Source of the DNA: Pseudomonas sp. NFIX28
GTDB taxonomy: Bacteria; Pseudomonadota; Gammaproteobacteria; Pseudomonadales; Pseudomonadaceae
Direction of reading: 5' to 3'
DNA: 64,000 nucleotides
Assembly (NCBI RefSeq): GCF_900107395.1
Contig: NZ_FNPW01000021.1
Coordinates: 31,029-95,028, forward strand
The position numbers and the translations under genes were made by a program. The stretch's first letter is position 1, and the number at the start of each line of letters is the position of its first letter. This document shows, one piece after another, positions 37,101-44,884 of this stretch. The notes under the pieces were generated by a model, which saw nothing but the letters and a program-made list of their open reading frames with translations, ran no database searches and was not told the DNA's origin.

Positions 37101-38284
37101 TGGTTGAACATCACCTGGAACAGCGGGCTGTGGCTCAGGCTGCGCTCGGGGCGCAACGCTTCGACCAGTTGCTCGAACGGCAGGTCCTGATGGGACTGGG
37201 CCTGCAAGGCCGTCTGCTTGACCTGTTGCAGGAAGTCGCTGAACGAGCGCTGGCCATCGACCTCGGCCTTGAGCACCTGGGTGTTGACGAAGAAACCGAT
37301 CAGGCGCTCGGTTTCCACCCGGCTGCGGTTGGCGGTCGGCACGCCGACGCGGATATCCGCCTGGCCGCTGTAGCGGTGCAGCAACACCTGGAACGAGGCC
37401 AGCAACAGCATGAACAAGGTGACGCCTTCGCGTTGCGCCAGCTGTTTCAGGCCGACCCGCAGGTTCGTCGGCAGCGGGATCTCCAGCGCCGCGCCGCGAT
37501 AGCTCTGCATCGCCGGCCGCGGATGATCCAGGGGCAGCATCAGCAGCGGCTGTTCACCGCCCAATTGCTCCCGCCAGTAACCCAGCTGCCGGTCCCTTTC
37601 GCCGGCCTCCATCCAGTTGCGCTGCCAATTCGCGTAATCGGCATATTGGATCGGCAGCGGCGTCAGGCTGACCTCTTTGCCCTGGCGGTAGCCGGCGTAC
37701 AGCTCGATCAGCTCGTCGACCATCACCCCCATCGACCAGCCATCGGAGACGATGTGGTGCTGGGTCAACACCAGCACATGTTCCGCTGCGCCCACGCGCA
37801 GCAGGCTGGCCCTGAGCAACGGGCCCGAGCGCAGGTCGAACGGCGGTTGCAGCTTGCTGTCGGTCAGCGCATCGAGCCGGGCCTGGTAAGACTGTTCGCC
37901 CTCGCGCAGTTCGATGAGGTCGATGTTCAAAGGCGCTGGCGGATGAATCACTTGCACGGCGTTGCCATCTTCCTCGGAAAAGGTGGTACGCAGCGTTTCA
38001 TGGCGGGCGATCAGCGTATCGAAGGCATGGCGCAGCGCCGACAGGTCCAGCTCGCCCGTCAGGCGCAACGCCGTGGTGATGTGATAGGCAGTGCTATGCG
38101 GCTCCAGCTGCCAGAGAAACCACTGGCTTTCCTGGGTGTAGGAAAGCACCGGCGCCTCATCGGCGCCGCGCCGGCTGATAGGAGCGATACCGAAAAGGTT
38201 GATGCCCTTTTCCTTAAGCAAAATCGCCAAGGCCCTTCTTTCCTTGGAAGAAAGCGTGCCTACCGAGTCGATTAAAGCTTGCAT
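25118..38284 (-). CDS. pvdD: Pyoverdine NRPS, last three modules with thioesterase
   Basis: A 4388-aa synthetase ending the side chain. Approximate order: C(LCL) 45-480, A 500-1000, T with GGDSI ~1043, E ~1100-1530; C(DCL) 1555-1980, A 1990-2500, T ~2560, E ~2620-3040; C(DCL) 3070-3490, A 3510-4020, T with GGHS ~4055, thioesterase 4085-4388. Condensation and epimerisation motifs are intact (HHIVSDG, HHILMDG, HHLVVDG). Pocket codes read by hand are DLWNNALTYK (Ala-like) for modules 1 and 3 and DGEVCGGVTK (ornithine-like) for module 2. The TE has GWSLGG near residue 4187 and a C-terminal AGHEQ His. Predicted output is D-Ala, D-FoOHOrn, then Ala, released by the TE. It starts 12 bp after pvdJ. 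Confidence 0.93.
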   Translation of the reverse strand: MQALIDSVGTLSSKERRALAILLKEKGINLFGIAPISRRGADEAPVLSYTQESQWFLWQLEPHSTAYHITTALRLTGELDLSALRHAFDTLIARHETLRTTFSEEDGNAVQVIHPPAPLNIDLIELREGEQSYQARLDALTDSKLQPPFDLRSGPLLRASLLRVGAAEHVLVLTQHHIVSDGWSMGVMVDELIELYAGYRQGKEVSLTPLPIQYADYANWQRNWMEAGERDRQLGYWREQLGGEQPLLMLPLDHPRPAMQSYRGAALEIPLPTNLRVGLKQLAQREGVTLFMLLLASFQVLLHRYSGQADIRVGVPTANRSRVETERLIGFFVNTQVLKAEVDGQRSFSDFLQQVKQTALQAQSHQDLPFEQLVEALRPERSLSHSPLFQVMFNHQTAVKKDGHSQRLDDLCIETLSWKGRAAQFDLTLDTFEAEDGLWASLTYATDLFEASTIERMAQCWVRLLQGMVEQPNQRLGDLPLLAAAEQSRILHEWNPPISDFPSERCVHELIQVQAVATPDARAVLFGEQALSYQELNARANRLAHKLIEAGVGPEVRVGVALQRSPEMVVALLAVLKAGGAYVPLDPDYPQDRLAHMLRDSQAQILLTESALLQVLPSIESLQILQLDAEEGWLDAYSAENPVAVATPDNLAYVIYTSGSTGLPKGVAIAHRNVLALIDWSLQVYSPADLQGVLASTSICFDLSVWELFVTLSAGGYIVLARNALELPDLPARDQVRLINTVPSAIAALQRGGQIPASVRIVNLAGEPLKQTLVDKLYENPSLQHVYDLYGPSEDTTYSTYTRREKGGRANIGRAISNTQGYILSADLQALPAGSAGELYLAGAGVTRGYLARPALTAEKYVPNPFASDGGRLYRTGDLTRYRDDGVIEYIGRIDHQVKVRGFRIELGEIEARLVQQEAVREAFVLAQDGEGGQQLVAYVVPSDAEVTLDMERQANLREAIKAQLKAHLPDYMVPTYLLFLEALPLTPNGKLDRKALPKAEASQMQQVYVAPQTELEQQLAAIWADVLKLEQVGLTDNFFELGGDSIISIQVVSRARQAGIRFSPRDLFQYQTVQGLASVAEQGEGGLQIDQGLVQGDSALLPVQQWFFAEPMSERHHWNQSVLLKPARPLDAGVLEPALQALVLQHDALRLGFVEQAQGWTARYREASEQPLLWQVTVADAQELQQQGLRAQRSLDLQQGPLLRAVLFTLGDGSQRLLLAIHHLVVDGVSWRILLEDLQQSLGQLAAGQALKLPAKTSSTQAWAEQLQAYAASPALQQELGYWQAQLADADASLPCDHQAGGLQNKHASSVSTHLDKAYTQRLLQDAPAAYRTQINDLLLTALARVIGRWTGAASTLVQLEGHGREELFDNLDLTRTVGWFTSMFPVKLTPQASLAESIKQIKEQLRAVPNKGIGFGALRYLGDEQAQATLKALAVPRITFNYLGQFDASFDEQGALFTPSGEAKGEDQSPEAPLGNWLSLNGQVYGGELNLGWTFSQAMFDSATIQRLADEYAEELKALIEHCSQPEHRGVTPSDFPLAALTQQQLDHLPVPLAQVEDIYPLSPMQQGMLFHTLYEQAAGDYINQLRVDVDGLDAERFRQAWQAALDSHDILRSGFIWQGELATPVQIVHKQTSLAFAEHDGRGQPAETLDALADAERQRGFDLGAAPLLRLVLVRTGDNRHHLIYTSHHILMDGWSNSQLLGEVLQRYAGQPPSQAPGRYRDYIAWLQRQDAQACEGFWKEQLAELDEPTRLVQAFTRSQQEPLAHGHGHYLCGLDARQTQRLGEFARQQKVTVNTLVQAAWLLLLQRYTGQDTVVFGATVAGRPTELKDVERQIGLFINTLPVVATPRPDMTASDWLQAVQARNLALRDYEHTPLYDVQRWAGLGGEALFDNILVFENYPVSEALEQGAPEGLRFGAVGNHEQTNYPLTVAVNLGSTLAFHLIYARESFPESAMVQLGGHLQGLLLSMAEQPQCGLGELPLLTLEEQRRIRQDWDHTQVVYPTERFVHQLFADQAAKAPDALAVIFAEQRLSYRQLDVQANQLAHKLVELGVGPEVRVAIAMPRCAEIMVAFLAVLKAGGVYVPLDIEYPQDRLRYMMQDSGAWLLLTQEHLLQRLPIPDGLPTLCVAGAADFAAYPATCPQVTLAEENLAYVIYTSGSTGLPKGVAVSHGPLAMHSLATGERYEMSPADCELHFMSFAFDGSHEGWMHPLIYGASVLIRDDSLWSPEYTYEQMHRHGVTVGVFPPVYLQQLAVHAERDGHPPAVRVYCFGGDAVPQASYDLAWRVLRPKYIFNGYGPTETVVTPLIWKARAGDPCDAAYAPIGNIVGNRSAYVADANLNLLPVGVAGELYLGGLGVARGYLDRPGLTAERFIPDPYSTSGARLYRSGDLTRYRTDGLVEYVGRVDHQVKVRGFRIELGEIEARLLEQEPVLEVAVIAQPGPSGQQLVGYIVPVDADVALDSERQASLRESIKARLRESLPDYMVPTYLLFLSALPLTPNGKLDRKSLPKVDAQLMQQAYVAPQTELEQQIAAIWADVLKLEQVGLTDNFFELGGDSIISIQVVSRARQAGIRFTPKELFQHQTVQGLASVAEQGEGGLQIDQGPVSGDSALLPIQQWFFEEPIAERQHWNQSVLLKPAKALEGEVLERALQALVQQHDALRLSFIEQGGIWTAHYRALDPQPQILWEATVADDQAMEQLGERAQRSLSLEDGPLMRAVLFALADGSQRLLLAIHHLVVDGVSWRILLEDLQSLLEGRSLPAKTSSTQAWAEQLRAYVASPALQQELGYWQAQLADVESRLPWDHAAGQLQNKHAASVHTRLDKTATQRLLQDAPAAYRTQINDLLLTALARVIGRWTGAASTLVQLEGHGREELFDNLDLTRTVGWFTSAFPVKLSPRESLAESIKQIKEQLRAVPNKGIGFGALRYLGDEQARATLKALAVPRITFNYLGQFDASFGEQDALFTPANEAKGRDQSPEAPLGNWLSLNGQVYGGELSLGWSFSRAMFDRATIQRLADDYALELKALIEHCSQPEHRGVTPSDFPLAALTQAQLDRLSVPTAQIEDIYPLSPMQQGMLFHTLYEQAAGDYINQLRVDVDGLEPQRFQQAWQDAIDSHDILRSSFIWQGELATPVQVVHKRIALDCVEHDGRGQPAEALDALAEQERQRGFDLGTAPLLRLVLVRTGDNRHHLIYTNHHILMDGWSNSQLLGEVLQRYAGQLPSHAPGRYRDYIAWLQRQDAQASEGFWKEQLAGLDEPTRLAQAMVAAPRALPASGHATHLHSLDAQQTRRLGEFARQQKVTVNTLVQAAWLLLLQRCTGQETVVFGATVSGRPAELKGVEQQIGLFINTLPVVATPRPDMRVGDWLQAVQAHNLALRDYEHTPLYDVQRWAGLGGEALFDHILVFENYPVSQALEQGSPGQLRFGSVGNHEQTNYPLTLLVGMGDSLSLEFKYALASFSPAAVSQLGEQLQNLLLGIMLNAQRSLGELPLLGATEQSRILHEWNPPVSDFPSERCVHELIQVQAANMPDAQALIFAEQSISYRELNARANRLAHRLIEAGVGPEVRVGVALQRSPEMVVALLAVLKAGGAYVPLDPDYPQDRLAHMLQDSQAQILLTESALLQVLPSIESLHILQLDGDAGWLDGYSAENPVAVATPDNLAYVIYTSGSTGLPKGVAIAHRNVLALIDWSLQVYSPADLQGVLASTSICFDLSVWELFVTLSAGGYIVLARNALELPDLPARDQVRLINTVPSAIAALQRGGQIPASVRIVNLAGEPLKQTLVDKLYESPGLQHVYDLYGPSEDTTYSTYTRREKGGRANIGRAISNTQGYILSADLQALPAGSAGELYLAGAGVTRGYLARPALTAEKYVPNPFATDGGRLYRTGDLTRYRDDGVIEYIGRIDHQVKVRGFRIELGEIEARLVQQEAVREAFVLAQDGEGGQQLVAYIVPADIEVAGNAELQAPLREAIKAQLKASLPDYMVPTYLLFLETLPLTPNGKLDRKALPKAEASQMQQAYVAPQTELEQQLAAIWANVLKLEKVGLTDNFFELGGHSLDALRLVSEIKQALGLELSLNTVFTSPDVQQMARLATTRQAPKADNIVALGGTGQPVFCFHPAGGTVYCYLSLAARLKDRHAVYGVLNEAYLQAGWSETSWSAMVQRYVGNIRKVQPHGPYRLLGWSLGGSIAMDAASELEAMGEEVSFLGLFDPTPPATAAHRPVALQVPAAELAAESEWRAVIDKLCLLYPAQAGLIGSRLQAEAQLSWDSIFAWMVAHTDLPRAELDRAVTLFKAEFDSSLVNAVFNDLRRLFAGYSYRPLRASPHLWWSADYSEAQIVELEQAIGALAGGQRPASSARVAAGHEQMIVSPSLLDGLGERFLAQR

Positions 38285-38296
38285 GTACTGCCTCTC

Positions 38297-41200
38297 CTAA
38301 GAAATTATTTTTTCAAGATCATCAGGAGATAAACGTTTGAGGGCCTCCAAAGATTTAGCCAATTCATCCTGCAGCGAGCAGGTCGTTTCCCGCAGCGCCT
38401 GAACCTTCTCGGCGAAGGCCGACAGGCTCTCGGCACCGAACAGCGACTTGACGGAAATATCCACGCCAAACTGCTGCTTGACCCGAGTCACCACCTGCGC
38501 CACCAGCAATGAGTGGCCGCCCAGCTCGAAGAAATTGTCGGTGCGGCCGACCTTCTCCAGCTTCAGCACATCGGCCCAGATCGCGGCGAGCTGCTGTTCC
38601 AGCTCGGTTTGCGGGGCGACATAGACCTGCTGCATCTGGCTGGCTTCGGCTTTCGGCAGGGCCTTGCGGTCGAGCTTGCCGTTCGGCGTCAGCGGCAGCG
38701 TTTCCAGGAACAGCAGATAGGTCGGCACCATGTAGTCCGGCAGGCTGGCCTTAAGTTGCGCCTTGATCGCTTCGCGCAGAGGGGCCTGCAACTCGGCATT
38801 ACCGGCCACCTCAATGTCAGCCGGGACGATGTAGGCCACCAGTTGCTGGCCACCCTCGCCATCCTGGGCCAGGACAAAGGCTTCGCGTACCGCCTCCTGC
38901 TGCACCAGTCGTGCTTCGATTTCCCCCAGCTCGATGCGGAAGCCGCGCACCTTCACTTGATGGTCGATGCGGCCGATGTATTCGATCACGCCGTCGTCGC
39001 GATAGCGGGTCAGGTCGCCGGTGCGGTACAACCGGCCGCCATCGGTGGCGAACGGGTTCGGTACGTATTTCTCAGCGGTCAGCGCCGGACGAGCCAGATA
39101 ACCCCGGGTAACCCCGGCTCCGGCCAGGTACAACTCACCGGCGCTGCCGGCTGGCAGCGCCTGCAAGTCCGCGCTGAGGATATAGCCCTGGGTATTGCTG
39201 ATGGCCCGGCCGATATTGGCCCGGCCACCTTTTTCCCGGCGGGTGTAGGTCGAGTAGGTGGTGTCTTCAGAAGGCCCGTAGAGGTCGTAGACGTGCTGCA
39301 ACGATGGGTTCTCGTAGAGCTTATCGACCAGGCTCTGTTTCAGCGGCTCACCAGCCAGATTGACGATGCGCACGCTGGCAGGAATTTGCCCGCCACGCTG
39401 CAAGGCCGCGATGGCCGACGGCACGGTGTTGATCAGCCGCACCTGATCGCGCGCCGGCAGGTCAGGCAGTTCCAGGGCGTTACGCGCCAGGACGATATAA
39501 CCCCCCGCCGACAGCGTGACAAACAGCTCCCACACCGACAGGTCGAAGCAGATCGAGGTCGAAGCCAAGACCCCTTGCAAGTCTGTCGAGCTGTAGACCT
39601 GCAACGACCAGTCGATCAGCGCCAGCACGTTGCGATGGGCGATGGCCACGCCCTTCGGCAGGCCGGTGGAGCCCGAGGTGTAGATCACATAGGCCAGGTT
39701 GTCCGGGGTCGCGACCGCGACTGGATTCTCCGCCGAATAGCCATCAAGCCAGCCCGCGTCGCCATCCAGTTGCAGAATTTGCAGCGACTCAACACTCGGC
39801 AAGACCTGCAACAAGGCACTTTCGGTCAGCAGGATTTGCGCCTGGCTGTCGCGCAGCATATGGGCCAAACGATCCTGCGGATAATCCGGGTCCAGCGGCA
39901 CATAGGCGCCGCCGGCCTTGAGCACCGCCAGCAGGGCCACGAGCATTTCCGGCGAACGCTGCAAGGCCACGCCGACCCGCACTTCCGGGCCGACGCCGGC
40001 CTCGATCAGCTTGTGCGCCAGGCGGTTGGCCCGGGCGTTCAGCTCTTGATAGCTGACAACCTGTTCACCGAACAGCACGGCCCGGGCATCCGGTGTTGCA
40101 ACGGCCCGAACCTGGATCAGCTCATGCACGCACCGTTCGCTCGGGAAGTCGCTGACGGGCGGATTCCACTCATGGAGGACTCGCGATTGCTCGGCGGCGC
40201 CCAGCAGCGGCAAGTCTCCCAGGCGCTGGTTCGGCTGCTCGACCATGCCTTGCAGCAACCGCACCCAGCACTGGGCCATGCGCTCGATGGTGCTGGCCTC
40301 GAACAGGTCGGTGGCGTAGGTCAGGGAGGCCCAGAGGCCGTCCTCGGATTCGAAGGTATCGAGCGTCAGGTCGAATTGGGTGGTGTTCACTTCCCAGTTC
40401 AGGGTTTCCACGCCCAGCCCCGGAATGTCCTGGCCGTGCGCGCTTTTACGCGCGGCCGCCTGGTGGTTGAACATCACCTGGAACAGCGGGCTGTGGCTCA
40501 GGCTGCGATCCGGGTTCAGCGCTTCGACCAATTGCTCGAACGGCAGGTCCTGGTGATCCTGGGCCTGCAAGGCGGTGCGCTTGACCTGTTGCAGGAAATC
40601 GCTGAACGAGCGCTGGCCATCGACCTCGGCCCGGAGCACCTGGGTGTTGACGAAGAAGCCGATCAGGCGTTCGGTCTCGGCCCTGTTGCGGTTGGCGATA
40701 GGCACGCCGACGCGGATATCCGCCTGCCCGCTGTAGCGGTGCAGCAACACCTGGAACGAGGCCAGCAACAGCATGAACAAGGTGACGCCTTCGCGCTGCG
40801 CCAGCTGTTTCAACGCCGCCTGCAACGCTGCATCCAGCGCGATGCCATGGCGGGCGCCGCGGTAACTCTGCTCCAGCGGCCGGGCATGATCCAGCGGCAG
40901 GTCGAGAACCGGCGCCTCGGCCTCCAGTTGCCGCAGCCAGTAGCCCAGTTGCCGCGCCTTCTCGCCCTGCTCCATGCGTTGGCGCTGCCAGAGCGCGTAG
41001 TCGGCGTATTGCACCGGCAGCCCGGGCAGCTCGACTTCCCGCCCCTGGCTGTAGCCGGCATACAGCTGGATCAGCTCATCGACCATGACCTGGATCGACC
41101 AGCCGTCCGAGACGATGTGATGCTGGACCAGCACCAGCACATGATCGTCCGCGGCCAGGCGCGTCAGCTTGACCCGCAGCAGCGGGCCACTGCGCAGGTC

Positions 41201-44200
41201 GAAAGGCTGGCGCAGCTCGGCGTCGACGATCTTCCTGATCAGCGCTTCATCGGCGCTGGCGCCCTCGAGCGACGACAGGTCTTGCTCATCGATCGACAGC
41301 GAGCCCCGGGCCTCGATGACCTGCACCAACTGGTCCTGGTCCTCGACGAAGCGGGTCCGCAGGGTTTCGTGCCGGGCGATCAACGCGCCGAAGCTACGTT
41401 GCAACGCCGCGCTGTCCAGGGCGCCACGCAGCCTCAGGGCCATCGGGATGTGGTAGGCGCAGCTGGCGGAATCCAGTTGCCACAGAAACCATTGCCGCTC
41501 CTGGGCAAACGACACGGCCAACGGCCGGTCGCGCTCGACCGCGACTATTTTCTGCGGCGCATCCGCAGACGCCTGGCCCAGGAGCTGGACGAAATCTTCC
41601 AGGCTCGTGCCCTCGAAAAACACCTTCAGCGGGGCCTCGATGCCCAGGTCCTGGCGAATCCGCGACATGACCTGGGTAGCGAGCAACGAATGCCCGCCCA
41701 GCTCGAAGAAGTTGTCCGTCAGCCCCACCCGCTCGAGCTTGAGCACATCGGCCCAGATCGCCGCGACCTGCTGTTCCAGCCCGCTGCGCGGCGCCACATA
41801 AGCCGCATGCAGCAGGTGGCCGTCGACGCCGGGCAAGGCTGCGCGATTGAGCTTGCCGTTGGCGGTCAGCGGCAGCGCCTCGAGGAACAGCACATGGGCC
41901 GGCACCATATAGGCCGGCAGGCTGTCGCGCAGGCCGGCCTTGATCTCGTCGCGCAGCCGCAGCTGGGCGTCGACGACCTGCGGCGCATCCCACGCCAGGC
42001 TGGCCGGCACCACATAGGCGACCAGTTGCGGCCCGTCGGGGCCGTCATGGGTCAGGACCACCGCTTCGCGCACCGCGTGCAGCTCCTGCAGGCGGGCCTG
42101 GATTTCACCCAGCTCGATACGGAAGCCACGGATCTTCACCTGCTGGTCGATACGCCCGACATAGCCGATCGAGCCGTCGTGCTGGTAGCTCGCCAGGTCG
42201 CCGGTGCGGTACAGCCGCCCTCCCGCCGGGCCGAATGGGTCCGGGATAAACCGCGTGGCGGTCAGGTCGCCGCGGTTCAGGTAGCCCCAGGCCAGGCCGG
42301 CACGGCCGACATACAGCTCGCCGATGCAACCCTGGGGCACTTGCTTGAGGTTGGCGTCGAGCAGGTACCAGGACATGTCGGGAATCAGCTCGCCGATCGG
42401 GCTGCCATTGCTCGAGGCCAGGTCCGCCCGGGACAGCGGCCGGTAGGTCACGTGCACCGCGGTTTCGGTAATGCCGTACATATTCACCAGGCGCGGCTGC
42501 CGGTCGCCGAACCGCTGGAACCAGGGCTGCAGGCTGCCGACCTCGAGCGCCTCGCCGCCAAACACCACGTAGCGCAGGGCATGCGCCTGCTCCGCGGCGC
42601 AGGCCACGTGCATCAGCTGGCGGAACGCCGAAGGCGTCTGGTTGAGGACCGAGACCCGCTCCTCGCATAGCAGCCGGTAGAAATCACTGCTCGAGCGCGC
42701 CACGTCCTGGGGCACGATCACCAGCCGGCCGCCATGCATCAGGGCGCCGAAAATCTCCCATACGGAGAAGTCGAAGGCGTAGGAATGAAACAGGCTCCAG
42801 ACATCCGTGGCGTCGAAGCGGAACCACTCCCGGGTCGCCGCGAACAGCCGCAGGACGCTGTGATGCGGCTGCAATACGCCCTTGGGCTTGCCGGTGGAAC
42901 CGGAGGTGTAGATGACATAGGCCAGATGCTCCGGCAGCACCTCGACCTGCGGGTTTTCTGGGCTGTAGCCGTCCAGCGCCTGCCCCAGTAGCAAGGTGAG
43001 GCCGGCAAAGGCCGGCAGGCCGTCCTGCAGGTGGGCCTGGGTCAGCAGCAAGGCGATGCCGCTGTCTTGCATCATGTGCAGCAGGCGGTCCTGGGGATAG
43101 GCAGGGTCCAGCGGCACGTAGGCACCGCCAGCCTTGAGGATCGCCAGCAGCCCGACCAGCATTTCCAGGCCGCGCTCCACCGCCAGGCCCACCCGCACAT
43201 TGGGCCCCACGCCCTGCTCGATCAGCTTGTGCGCCAGGCGGTTGGCCTGGCTGTTGAGCTGCTGGTAATCCAGTTGCTGGCGGCCGAACGTCAGGGCAAT
43301 CGCCTGGGGTGCCTGGCGGGCCTGCTGCTCGATGACTTGGTGAATGCACGCCTGGCTCGGGAAGTCGGCCTGGCTTGGGTTCCACGCCTGGATAATCCGT
43401 TGCCGCTCGCTGGCAGCCAGCAGCGGCAATTCGGCGATGCGCTGGCCTGGCTGCGCGACGATCCCCTGCAACAGCTGGGTCCAGTGGCGCGCCAGTTGCT
43501 CGACCGTCGCCGCCTCGAAAACATCGGTCGCGAACACCAGCGACGCGGCGATCAGGCCGTCGGTCTCGGCGGTGGTCAGGGTCAGGTCGAACTGCGCGGT
43601 CTGCCCCTCCCACGCCAGCGGCTCGATGCTCAGGCCCGGCAAGGCATGGGCCTGGGTGGCGCCCCGGGCCTGGGCCTGGTGGTTGAACATCACCTGGAAC
43701 AACGGGTTGTGGCTCAGGCTGCGCTCCGGCTGCAAGGCTTCGACCAGTTGTTCGAACGGCAGGTCCTGGTGGGACTGGGCCTGCAAGGCCGTCTGCTTGA
43801 CCTGTTGCAGGAAATCGCTGAAGGCCAGCTGCCCGTCGATCTCGGCCTTGAGCACCTGGGTGTTGACGAAAAAGCCGATCAGCCTTTCGGTTTCCACCCG
43901 GTTGCGGTTGGCGACCGGCACGCCCACGCGGATATCCGCTTGCCCGCTGTAGCGATGCAGCAGGGTCTGGAACGAGGCCAGCAACAGCATGAACAAGGTG
44001 ACGCCTTCACGCTGGGCCAGGGCCGCCAGTGCTTCGCTCAGGCCGGCTTCGAGCTGCAGGTCGAAACGGGCGCCGCGGTAGCTCTGCAACGCAGGGCGCG
44101 GGCGATCCAACGGCAGTTCGAGCAGCGGCTGCTCACCGCCCAGTTGCTCGACCCAGTACGCCAGCTGCCGTTCCTTCTCGCCGGCCTCCATCCAGTTGCG

Positions 44201-44884
44201 CTGCCAGATGGCGTAGTCGGCGTACTGGATCGACAGCGGCGGCAATTGCGGCTCCCGCCCCTGGCTGTAGCCCAGGTAGAGCGCCATCAGTTCGTCGACC
44301 ATGATCTGCATCGACCAGCCATCGGAAACGATATGGTGCTGGGTCAGTACCAGCACATGATCGTCCGCCGCCAGTTGCAACAGGCCCACGCGCAGCAGCG
44401 GCCCGGCCAGCAGGTCGAAGAGCTGCGAAGCCTGGCTGTCGACGAAGGCCTTGATGCCCGCGGCGACGGCCTGCGCGGACGCCGCCGTCGGCAGTGTTTG
44501 GCAAGCGATCTGCAACCGGCCCTGGGGTTCCACCACCTGGGCAGGGTTTTCAGCGTCCTGGACGAAGCGGGTGCGCAGCGTTTCATGGCGCGCGACCAGG
44601 CTGTCGAAGCTGCACTGCAAGGCCTCGACATCCAGCGCCCCGCGCAAACGCAGGACCTTGGGAATGTGATAGGCCGTGCTCTCGGGCGCCAGTTGCCAAA
44701 GGAACCACTGGCGTTGCTGGGCGTAGGACAGCGGCAATGTCGGCTGCCCCAGGCGCACCTCGGGAATCGGCAGGTTGGCCGGGGAAATGCCTTGCTCGAG
44801 CATTTTCTGCAAATAGACGCGGCGCTTTTCCAGCGGCAGCAGAATGAAGCCTTTGACAATTTTCAGCGCAGTCGTGTGATCCAT
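38297..44884 (-). CDS. pvdJ: Pyoverdine NRPS, two middle modules
   Basis: A 2195-aa synthetase: C(LCL) ~45-480, A 500-990, T with GGHSL ~1061, C(LCL) 1110-1550, A 1570-2070, T ~2120, and a ~45-residue C-terminal docking tail. There are no E domains, so both residues are L. The first pocket code is DFWNVGMVHK, the well-known Thr code. The second is DLWNNALTYK, Ala-like and identical to three other modules in this cluster. Both C domains have HHIVSDG. The start codon overlaps the pvdI stop as TAATG, so the two are translationally coupled. It adds Thr and Ala-like residues 4 and 5. Confidence 0.93.
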   Translation of the reverse strand: MDHTTALKIVKGFILLPLEKRRVYLQKMLEQGISPANLPIPEVRLGQPTLPLSYAQQRQWFLWQLAPESTAYHIPKVLRLRGALDVEALQCSFDSLVARHETLRTRFVQDAENPAQVVEPQGRLQIACQTLPTAASAQAVAAGIKAFVDSQASQLFDLLAGPLLRVGLLQLAADDHVLVLTQHHIVSDGWSMQIMVDELMALYLGYSQGREPQLPPLSIQYADYAIWQRNWMEAGEKERQLAYWVEQLGGEQPLLELPLDRPRPALQSYRGARFDLQLEAGLSEALAALAQREGVTLFMLLLASFQTLLHRYSGQADIRVGVPVANRNRVETERLIGFFVNTQVLKAEIDGQLAFSDFLQQVKQTALQAQSHQDLPFEQLVEALQPERSLSHNPLFQVMFNHQAQARGATQAHALPGLSIEPLAWEGQTAQFDLTLTTAETDGLIAASLVFATDVFEAATVEQLARHWTQLLQGIVAQPGQRIAELPLLAASERQRIIQAWNPSQADFPSQACIHQVIEQQARQAPQAIALTFGRQQLDYQQLNSQANRLAHKLIEQGVGPNVRVGLAVERGLEMLVGLLAILKAGGAYVPLDPAYPQDRLLHMMQDSGIALLLTQAHLQDGLPAFAGLTLLLGQALDGYSPENPQVEVLPEHLAYVIYTSGSTGKPKGVLQPHHSVLRLFAATREWFRFDATDVWSLFHSYAFDFSVWEIFGALMHGGRLVIVPQDVARSSSDFYRLLCEERVSVLNQTPSAFRQLMHVACAAEQAHALRYVVFGGEALEVGSLQPWFQRFGDRQPRLVNMYGITETAVHVTYRPLSRADLASSNGSPIGELIPDMSWYLLDANLKQVPQGCIGELYVGRAGLAWGYLNRGDLTATRFIPDPFGPAGGRLYRTGDLASYQHDGSIGYVGRIDQQVKIRGFRIELGEIQARLQELHAVREAVVLTHDGPDGPQLVAYVVPASLAWDAPQVVDAQLRLRDEIKAGLRDSLPAYMVPAHVLFLEALPLTANGKLNRAALPGVDGHLLHAAYVAPRSGLEQQVAAIWADVLKLERVGLTDNFFELGGHSLLATQVMSRIRQDLGIEAPLKVFFEGTSLEDFVQLLGQASADAPQKIVAVERDRPLAVSFAQERQWFLWQLDSASCAYHIPMALRLRGALDSAALQRSFGALIARHETLRTRFVEDQDQLVQVIEARGSLSIDEQDLSSLEGASADEALIRKIVDAELRQPFDLRSGPLLRVKLTRLAADDHVLVLVQHHIVSDGWSIQVMVDELIQLYAGYSQGREVELPGLPVQYADYALWQRQRMEQGEKARQLGYWLRQLEAEAPVLDLPLDHARPLEQSYRGARHGIALDAALQAALKQLAQREGVTLFMLLLASFQVLLHRYSGQADIRVGVPIANRNRAETERLIGFFVNTQVLRAEVDGQRSFSDFLQQVKRTALQAQDHQDLPFEQLVEALNPDRSLSHSPLFQVMFNHQAAARKSAHGQDIPGLGVETLNWEVNTTQFDLTLDTFESEDGLWASLTYATDLFEASTIERMAQCWVRLLQGMVEQPNQRLGDLPLLGAAEQSRVLHEWNPPVSDFPSERCVHELIQVRAVATPDARAVLFGEQVVSYQELNARANRLAHKLIEAGVGPEVRVGVALQRSPEMLVALLAVLKAGGAYVPLDPDYPQDRLAHMLRDSQAQILLTESALLQVLPSVESLQILQLDGDAGWLDGYSAENPVAVATPDNLAYVIYTSGSTGLPKGVAIAHRNVLALIDWSLQVYSSTDLQGVLASTSICFDLSVWELFVTLSAGGYIVLARNALELPDLPARDQVRLINTVPSAIAALQRGGQIPASVRIVNLAGEPLKQSLVDKLYENPSLQHVYDLYGPSEDTTYSTYTRREKGGRANIGRAISNTQGYILSADLQALPAGSAGELYLAGAGVTRGYLARPALTAEKYVPNPFATDGGRLYRTGDLTRYRDDGVIEYIGRIDHQVKVRGFRIELGEIEARLVQQEAVREAFVLAQDGEGGQQLVAYIVPADIEVAGNAELQAPLREAIKAQLKASLPDYMVPTYLLFLETLPLTPNGKLDRKALPKAEASQMQQVYVAPQTELEQQLAAIWADVLKLEKVGRTDNFFELGGHSLLVAQVVTRVKQQFGVDISVKSLFGAESLSAFAEKVQALRETTCSLQDELAKSLEALKRLSPDDLEKIIS

